Positions 59,243-64,000 of a stretch of 64,000 nucleotides of DNA are shown piece by piece (position 1 is the stretch's first letter; every line of letters begins with the position of its first letter). The stretch is taken from assembly GCA_036563805.1 (NCBI GenBank), contig DATCLS010000102.1, positions 1 to 64,000 of the forward strand, in the 5' to 3' direction. The stretch comes from DATCLS01 sp036563805 (GTDB lineage Bacteria > Actinomycetota > Acidimicrobiia > Acidimicrobiales > VFJN01). Made by a program: the position numbers and the translations under genes. Below the pieces are notes generated by a model. The model saw only the letters and a list, made by a program, of their open reading frames with translations. It had not been told where the DNA came from and made no database searches.

Positions 59243-60769
59243 TTACGACCCCTCGGGCACCGGCGGGCGCCGGTCGGCCCAGGGGCACGCCTCCTCCAGC
59301 GCCGAGGCCAGGCGGATCAGCAGGTCCTCCCGCCCCACCGGCGCCACCAGCTGGACCCCGATCGGCAACCCGTCGGGGGACATGCCGAGCGGCAGCGAGA
59401 TGGCCGGCTCGCCGGTGACGTCGAACGGCAGCGCCAGGGCGGCCATGTCGGCGTGGACGGCCTGAGCCTGGTCCGGCGGCGCGTGCCCGTCGGCGACGCC
59501 CAGCTCGACCGGCGGGTTGGGCATGGTCGGCGACAGCAGGACGTCGAACGGCGCATACGCCTCGGCCATCCGCCGACTCCAGGCGGCCACCGCGTCCGTG
59601 GCCCGGATCAGGTCGACGGCGCTCGCCGCCCGCCCCCGCTCGACCATCGCCGCGTTGGCGGGCTCGAGGTCGGTGATGGGCTCGCCGAACACCGACTCCC
59701 AGTGGGCGACCTCGGCGGCCACGCCGGCCGCCACCAGCAGCCCGAAGCCCACCATCCCGTCCAGGTCGGCCATGGCCTCGACGCCACACGGCGTGACCTC
59801 GTGACCCATCGCCTCGAGCACCCGGGCCGCCTCCTCGGCTGCGCCGGAGCACGCCGGGTCGACCGGTCCCCCGTAGCGGTGGCCGGTGACGAGGCCCACC
59901 TTCAGCGGCGGCACGGGGGCCCCGACCTCGTCGGCCCACGGCCGGGCCGGGGGCGGCGCCGCGTACAGGTCGCCGGGCGCCGGGCCGGCGGTGGCGTCGA
60001 GGATGGCGGCGGTGTCCCGCACGCTGCGGCACACGACGTGCTCGTGGGTCAACGGCCCCCAGTACTCGCCGTGGAGCGGCGCCAGCGATGTGCGGGCCCG
60101 GCTCGGCTTCAGCCCGACCAGCCCGCAGCACGAGGCGGGGATGCGGATCGACCCGCCCATGTCGTTGGCGTGCCCCACCGGCACCATGCCGGACGCCACG
60201 GCCGCCGCCGACCCGCCGCTCGACCCGCCCGTCGAGTGGCGGGGGTTCCAGGGGTTGCGGGCCGGGCCGTGGGCCAGCGGCTCGGTGGTGGGGGACGTGG
60301 TGAGCTCGGGCACCTTGCTCCGCCCCACCACCACGAAGCCGGCCGCCCTGTAGCGTCGCACCAGCTCGGTGTCGGCCGGCGAGCGCCAGGGTCGGTCGCG
60401 CAGGTAGCGCAGCCCGTGCTGGTAGCGGTCGCCGGCGGAGTGCTGCACGGCGTCCTTGACGACCATCGGCACCCCCCGGAACGGGCCGTCGGGCAGGTCG
60501 CCGGCCGCCTCGGCGACCGCCCGGTCGAACCGCGTGTCGACCAGCGCCCCGTAGGCGGGGTCGAGCGCCTCGATGCGGGCGATCGCCCGCTCCACCAGCT
60601 CGGCCGGGGTGACCTCGCCGCGCCGCACGAGCTCCGCCTGCCCGGTGGCGTCGAGGAAGTCCAGCGGGTCCCGCGCGGCGGGCGAGTCGTCGCGCGAGTC
60701 GTGGCGCGAGCCCGGCGACGCCGGGGACCCCAGCGAGGCGGACGAGTCTGACGATCCCTCGGATCCCAT
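59243..60769 (-). CDS. Amidase-signature hydrolase
   Basis: 508 residues from ATG 60769. Catalytic triad of the amidase-signature family can be placed: Lys105 (MVVKD), cis-Ser183 (GGSSGGS) and nucleophile Ser207 (MGGSIRIP), with the same 24-residue Ser-Ser spacing as FAAH. It hydrolyses amide bonds; N-terminal Ser/Asp/Arg-rich 30 residues are non-conserved. GAEVTPAELVERAIARIEALDPAYGA-type segment confirms the fold. A partial palindrome (60779-60794) lies 10 bases before the ATG. Convergent with GntR gene 2. Substrate unknown. Confidence 0.92.
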   Translation of the reverse strand: MGSEGSSDSSASLGSPASPGSRHDSRDDSPAARDPLDFLDATGQAELVRRGEVTPAELVERAIARIEALDPAYGALVDTRFDRAVAEAAGDLPDGPFRGVPMVVKDAVQHSAGDRYQHGLRYLRDRPWRSPADTELVRRYRAAGFVVVGRSKVPELTTSPTTEPLAHGPARNPWNPRHSTGGSSGGSAAAVASGMVPVGHANDMGGSIRIPASCCGLVGLKPSRARTSLAPLHGEYWGPLTHEHVVCRSVRDTAAILDATAGPAPGDLYAAPPPARPWADEVGAPVPPLKVGLVTGHRYGGPVDPACSGAAEEAARVLEAMGHEVTPCGVEAMADLDGMVGFGLLVAAGVAAEVAHWESVFGEPITDLEPANAAMVERGRAASAVDLIRATDAVAAWSRRMAEAYAPFDVLLSPTMPNPPVELGVADGHAPPDQAQAVHADMAALALPFDVTGEPAISLPLGMSPDGLPIGVQLVAPVGREDLLIRLASALEEACPWADRRPPVPEGS

Positions 60770-60778
60770 GGCCGAATC

Positions 60779-60794
60779 GTATATTGCATGTAAC
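60779..60794. promoter_or_regulatory. Partial palindrome at amidase promoter
   Basis: GTATATTGCATGTAAC, loosely like the ATA-N3-TAT sites (ATA-TTG-CAT). It lies 10 bases upstream of the amidase start and overlaps a TATACG -10-like hexamer on the minus strand. Confidence 0.35.
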
Positions 60795-60868
60795 CCGCGC
60801 GTCCGAGGTCCGCAACCGGTCATCGAGCCCGAGTCGCTGGACACGGCTCCGAGTTCGCGCGAAACCGG

Positions 60869-61018
60869 ATGGTGATGCAGGCGACACACCTTGACACGGG
60901 GACGGAGCCCCCGGGGCTGGCCCCGGGCATCGGTTCGCGGCGCGACGACGAGGTCCGCGGCGTGGGCCAGCTGCAGGCCACGGCCGCCGAGCCGTTCGGC
61001 TCGCGGGTGGCCGGATGA
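60869..61018 (+). CDS. Small 49-residue ORF coupled to decarboxylase
   Basis: 49 codons from ATG 60869, ending in a 4-base ATGA overlap with the decarboxylase start. Third codon positions are nearly all G or C, as in real genes here. The peptide (MVMQATHLDTGTEPPGLAP at the start, then RRDDEVRGVGQLQATAAEP) has no recognised family. A TTCGCGCGAA palindrome (60854-60863) lies just upstream. It may be a leader peptide or a real small protein. Confidence 0.4.
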   Translation: MVMQATHLDTGTEPPGLAPGIGSRRDDEVRGVGQLQATAAEPFGSRVAG

Positions 61019-62508
61019 CGGGCGGCGCCAGCGGAACCGGGGGCGACGCCACCGGGACGGGCGGCGTGGCCGGCGGCGTGGGTGATACGGCCGCGGGTGC
61101 CGCACCCGGGCCGCCCGCGCTTCGACCCCTGCTGCGGCAGGTCGTCGACGCGGCCGAGGGCTGGCTGGGGTCGCTGGCCGACCGCCCGGTGTGGACCCGG
61201 GCCACCTACGACGACATGGTGGGGGCCCTCGGCGGGCCGCTGCCGGACGCCCCCACCGACCCCGCCGAGGTGGTCGCCCAGCTGGCCGAGGCCGCCGAGC
61301 CGGGCCTGACCGCCACGCCGGCCGGGCGGTTCTTCGGCTTCGTGATCGGCGGCACCCACCCGGCCGGGCTGGCCGCCGACTGGCTCACCTCGGCGTGGGA
61401 CCAGAACGCCGGGCTCACGGCCCTCACCCCCGCCGCCGCGGCCTGCGAGGCGGTGGCGGCCGGCTGGCTCATCGACGCGCTCGGCCTCCCGACCTCCGCC
61501 TCGGTCGGGCTCGTGACCGGCGGCATGCAGGCCAACTTCACCTGCCTGGGCGCGGCCCGCCACGGCGTGCTGGCCCGGGCCGGCTGGGACGTCGAGTCCG
61601 GCGGCCTGGCTGGCGGCCCGCCCGTCCGGGTGCTGGCCAGCGCCGACCGGCACGACACGATCGACCTGTCGCTGCGCTACCTCGGCCTGGGCACCGGCTC
61701 GATCGTCGAGGTGGCCAGCGACGCCCAGGGCCGGGTGCGGCTCGACGGCCCCGACGGGCTCGCCGCCCGGCTGGAGGCGACCGGCGGCGACCCGACGATC
61801 GTCTGCCTCCAGGCCGGCGACGTGCACACGGGGGCGTTCGACCCGCTGGGCGAGGCCGCCGACCTGGCCCACGAGCGCGGCGCCTGGGTCCACGTCGACG
61901 GGGCGTTCGGGCTGTGGGCGGGGGCGGCGTCCGACCCGGCCGTCCGAGCCCTGGTGGACGGCGTCGACCGCGCCGACTCGTGGGCCACCGACGGGCACAA
62001 GACGCTCAACGTCCCCTACGACTGCGGGTTCGCCATCGTGCGCGACCCGGCGGTCCACCGGGCGGCGTTCGGCGTCCGGGGTGCCTACCTGATCAACACC
62101 GAGGCCGGCGACCCGCTGGAGCTGGTCCCCGAGTTCTCCCGGCGGGCCCGGGGCTTCGCCGTGTGGGCGGTGCTGCGGTCGCTCGGCCGGTCCGGCCTGG
62201 CCGAGCTGGTCGACCGGCTGTGCCGGCACGCCCGGCGGATGGCCGAGGGCATCGCCGCCATCCCCGGCGCCACCGTGCTCAACGACGTGGTGTTCACCCA
62301 GGTGCTGGCCGCGTTCGGGTCGGACGAGGCCACCCGGGCGGTCGCCAGGCGGGTGCTGGAGGAGGGCACGGCGGTGCTCACGCCCTCGACCTGGCGGGGC
62401 CGGGCGGTGCTGCGGTGCTCCCTGAGCAACTGGTCGACGACGGACGAGGACATCGACCGGACGGTGGCGGCGCTCGGCCGTATCGCCGCCGAGGTGCGGG
62501 GCGGCTGA
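61015..62508 (+). CDS. PLP-dependent decarboxylase (group II, DDC/GadB-like)
   Basis: 497 residues with a Gly/Thr/Ala-rich leader of ~30. The pyridoxal phosphate lysine is Lys329 in ATDGHKTLN, preceded by VHVDGAFGLWAG (cofactor Asp) and by VGLVTGGMQANFTCLGAARHGVL. The fold is group II decarboxylase (aromatic amino acid, glutamate or tyrosine type); the substrate pocket cannot be assigned. Homologues are also annotated as aminotransferase class V. It is coupled to the upstream small ORF. It converges with the polymerase gene. Confidence 0.88.
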   Translation: MTGGASGTGGDATGTGGVAGGVGDTAAGAAPGPPALRPLLRQVVDAAEGWLGSLADRPVWTRATYDDMVGALGGPLPDAPTDPAEVVAQLAEAAEPGLTATPAGRFFGFVIGGTHPAGLAADWLTSAWDQNAGLTALTPAAAACEAVAAGWLIDALGLPTSASVGLVTGGMQANFTCLGAARHGVLARAGWDVESGGLAGGPPVRVLASADRHDTIDLSLRYLGLGTGSIVEVASDAQGRVRLDGPDGLAARLEATGGDPTIVCLQAGDVHTGAFDPLGEAADLAHERGAWVHVDGAFGLWAGAASDPAVRALVDGVDRADSWATDGHKTLNVPYDCGFAIVRDPAVHRAAFGVRGAYLINTEAGDPLELVPEFSRRARGFAVWAVLRSLGRSGLAELVDRLCRHARRMAEGIAAIPGATVLNDVVFTQVLAAFGSDEATRAVARRVLEEGTAVLTPSTWRGRAVLRCSLSNWSTTDEDIDRTVAALGRIAAEVRGG

Positions 62509-62545
62509 CCAGGACGGGTCGGCTCGTCCCGGGCGCACCGGCACG

Positions 62546-63679
62546 TCACGGCTCGGCCGGCGGGGCGGCGGACGGTGACCCCGCCTCTCTCTCCTCCGGC
62601 TCGGCGGGCGGGGCGAGGTCGGCCCGGACACCGAGCAGGCGGACCGGGCGGGTCAGCTCGAACCGGTCCAGCGCCGCCCGGGCCGCGGCCTCCAGCGCGG
62701 CCAGGTCGCCGGTGGGGGCCGCGAGCGCGACGCTGCGCGTCTGGGTGAAGAACGGCGCGAACCGGACCTTGACCGCCACCCGCACGGCCGGCCGCCCCTC
62801 CCCCGCCACGTCCCCGGCCACGCGCCGGACCAGCTCGACGAGGTGGCCGTCGAGCGCCTCCCGCCCCGTCAGGTCGCGGGGGAACGTCACCTCCCGGCTC
62901 CGCGACCGGGCCCGGTGGGGAGCCGCGCTCACGGTCGTGCCGCCCAGGCCGAGCGCCAGCACCCGGTACCACGGGCCCATGCTCGGCCCGAACCGGCGGG
63001 CCAGACGGTCCCGGTCGGCGGCCGCCAGCGCCCGCACGGTCGTGATGCCCATCTCGGCCAGCTTGCGGGACGTCTTGGTGCCCACGCCCCACAGCTGGTC
63101 GGGCGGGCGATCGCCCATCACGTCCATCCAGGTCTCGGCCGTCAGCCGGTAGACGCCGCCCGGCTTGGCGAACCCGGTCGCCACCTTGGCCCGGATGCGG
63201 TTGTCGCCGATGCCCACCGAGCAGACGAGCCCGGTGGCGGCGCGAACCGCCCGCTGGATCTCGGCGGCCCGGGCCTCGGGCTCGGCGGTGGTGGCGGCCA
63301 CGAACGCCTCGTCCCAGCCCAGCACCTCGACCACCCCGAACCGGCGGATCGTGGCCATGACCTCGTCGGACGCCGCCTCGTAGGCGGGACGGTCGGACGG
63401 CAGGAACACGGCGTCGGGACAGCGGCGGGCTGCGGTGCGCAGCGGCATCCCGCTGCGCACGCCGTGCTCCCGGGCCGCGTAGGACGCGGCCGCCACCACC
63501 GCCCGGGCCGTCGGCTCGCCGTCGCCGCCCACGATCACCGGCCGGCCCCGCAGCTCGGGCCGCCGCCGCACCTCGACCGCGGCCAGGAACTCGTCGAGGT
63601 CGACGTGCAGCACCCAGTCGTGCGGCCCGCGCTCGTGCGGCACCCCCGGGTGCGGCGCCCGGTCCGGCGGCTGCGCCAC
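62546..63679 (-). CDS. dinB: Y-family DNA polymerase (DinB2-like, Leu steric gate)
   Basis: 377 residues from GTG 63679, with CATACT 6 bases upstream. Catalytic acidic residues are Asp27 (HVDLDEF) and Asp123-Glu124 (LGWDEAF). The steric gate, Phe13 in E. coli Pol IV (DMDCFF), is Leu32 here (DLDEFL), as reported for mycobacterial DinB2, which accepts ribonucleotides. Palm, finger and little-finger regions are complete (GVGTKTSRKLAEMGITTVRAL for the hairpin pair). The C-terminus ends in a Glu/Pro/Ala tail with no evident clamp-binding motif. Translesion synthesis is the expected role. Confidence 0.9.
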   Translation of the reverse strand: MAQPPDRAPHPGVPHERGPHDWVLHVDLDEFLAAVEVRRRPELRGRPVIVGGDGEPTARAVVAAASYAAREHGVRSGMPLRTAARRCPDAVFLPSDRPAYEAASDEVMATIRRFGVVEVLGWDEAFVAATTAEPEARAAEIQRAVRAATGLVCSVGIGDNRIRAKVATGFAKPGGVYRLTAETWMDVMGDRPPDQLWGVGTKTSRKLAEMGITTVRALAAADRDRLARRFGPSMGPWYRVLALGLGGTTVSAAPHRARSRSREVTFPRDLTGREALDGHLVELVRRVAGDVAGEGRPAVRVAVKVRFAPFFTQTRSVALAAPTGDLAALEAAARAALDRFELTRPVRLLGVRADLAPPAEPEEREAGSPSAAPPAEP

Positions 63680-63762
63680 GCCCCCAGTATGCGCCGCCCA
63701 TGCGCTGGGCCACCCGCCGCCGCCCGGGCTCGCCCGGCCGGCGGGGCCTCGGACCCGGGGGC

Positions 63763-64000
63763 TCAGAGCGCGGGGGCCGGGGCGAAGGTCGTGGCCCGGG
63801 TCGGCGTCCGGGCCGCGGAGGCGCGGCGGTGGGCGAGGACCGACTCGACGATCTCGCCCGAGCGGACCGCGATGTTGGACAGCAGCGTCGAGGCGATGCC
63901 GTGCGAGTGCTCGGTGGCGCCCTGGACGTAGATGCCGGCATCGGCCGGAGCGTCCAGCACGACCCGGTAGTCGCGCCCGATGTCGGGGGCCCCGTCCGGC
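63763..64000 (-). CDS. L-ornithine/lysine N-monooxygenase, C-terminal part
   Basis: The last 79 complete codons of a gene that begins beyond the window. GRDYRVVLDAPADAGIYVQGATEHSHGIASTL and LLSNIAVRSGEIVESVLAHR match the C-terminus of SidA/PvdA/IucD-type flavoprotein hydroxylases, which make hydroxamate groups for siderophores. The ATEHSHG segment is the family hallmark. A short Ala/Arg/Thr/Pro tail ends the protein. A siderophore cluster may lie beyond the window edge. Confidence 0.85.
   Translation of the reverse strand, partial: PDGAPDIGRDYRVVLDAPADAGIYVQGATEHSHGIASTLLSNIAVRSGEIVESVLAHRRASAARTPTRATTFAPAPAL

Noticed and set aside
61015..62508. Class V aminotransferase call for the PLP enzyme
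   Set aside because: The HKTLN lysine context and VHVDGAFG motif fit group II decarboxylases better.

Overview
This 64-kb window is very GC-rich and comes from a filamentous-type or soil/marine actinobacterium. Gene content best fits the Acidimicrobiia (Iamia-like), but no rRNA or other phylogenetic marker is present, so this placement is inference. Pointers are the F420-type LLM oxidoreductase, paired acyl-CoA dehydrogenases, DUF35/thiolase-like pairs, SAV2177-type methyltransferases, an XRE-DUF397 pair and many apparently leaderless starts. No rRNA, tRNA, CRISPR array, transposase or phage gene was found.

Layout. 1-0.84 kb: 3' end of a cell-surface protein. 0.9-9.7 kb: a CoA-thioester catabolic cluster (nitronate monooxygenase-like protein, double CaiB/BaiF CoA-transferase, crotonase, PPOX-fold protein, two DUF35 proteins, two thiolase-fold proteins). 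9.8-17.7 kb: amidohydrolase plus a complete dipeptide/nickel-type ABC importer with a DapA-fold protein that lacks its catalytic residues. 17.8-23.8 kb: VOC protein, LLM oxidoreductase, acyl-CoA dehydrogenase pair, second amidohydrolase and a KstR-like TetR regulator. 23.7-29.5 kb: a complete LIV-type (HAAT) importer on the minus strand. 29.7-31.5 kb: phosphatase and AlkA. 31.6-39.3 kb: a second LIV-type system split around a divergent promoter region; its two permeases and one ATPase are fused in a single 986-residue protein. 39.5-42.1 kb: a two-gene module of a PfkB-type kinase with an extra N-terminal domain and a stand-alone GTP cyclohydrolase II. 42.2-43.4 kb: SDR-SnoaL pair. 43.6-46.5 kb: ABC exporter-like pair with a DUF1707 protein. 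46.6-57.6 kb: regulators (XRE/DUF397), MOSC, two methyltransferases, SDR-SnoaL pair, a lysine-free Arg/Ala repeat protein, TfoX-like and PGPGW proteins. 57.6-62.5 kb: two divergent GntR regulators, an amidase and a PLP-dependent decarboxylase. 62.5-64 kb: a DinB2-like polymerase and the C-terminus of an ornithine/lysine N-hydroxylase.

How it works together. Three operator families can be read from the DNA. (i) TNNAACNNGNNTCTANTT sites lie in three divergent promoter regions of the CoA-catabolic genes and fit the KstR-like TetR protein encoded at 23.2 kb. (ii) A 19-bp ATCTGACA-N3-YRTCAGAT palindrome sits before both LIV-type substrate-binding protein genes and before two SDR operons, which suggests one regulon for uptake and oxidation of a shared substrate; its regulator is not in the window. 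(iii) ATA-N3-TAT palindromes touch the start codons of the two GntR genes and recur before a SnoaL operon and, weakly, before the amidase. Together the window reads as a catabolic island for hydrophobic carboxylic or steroid-like compounds and amides. No substrate can be named from sequence alone.
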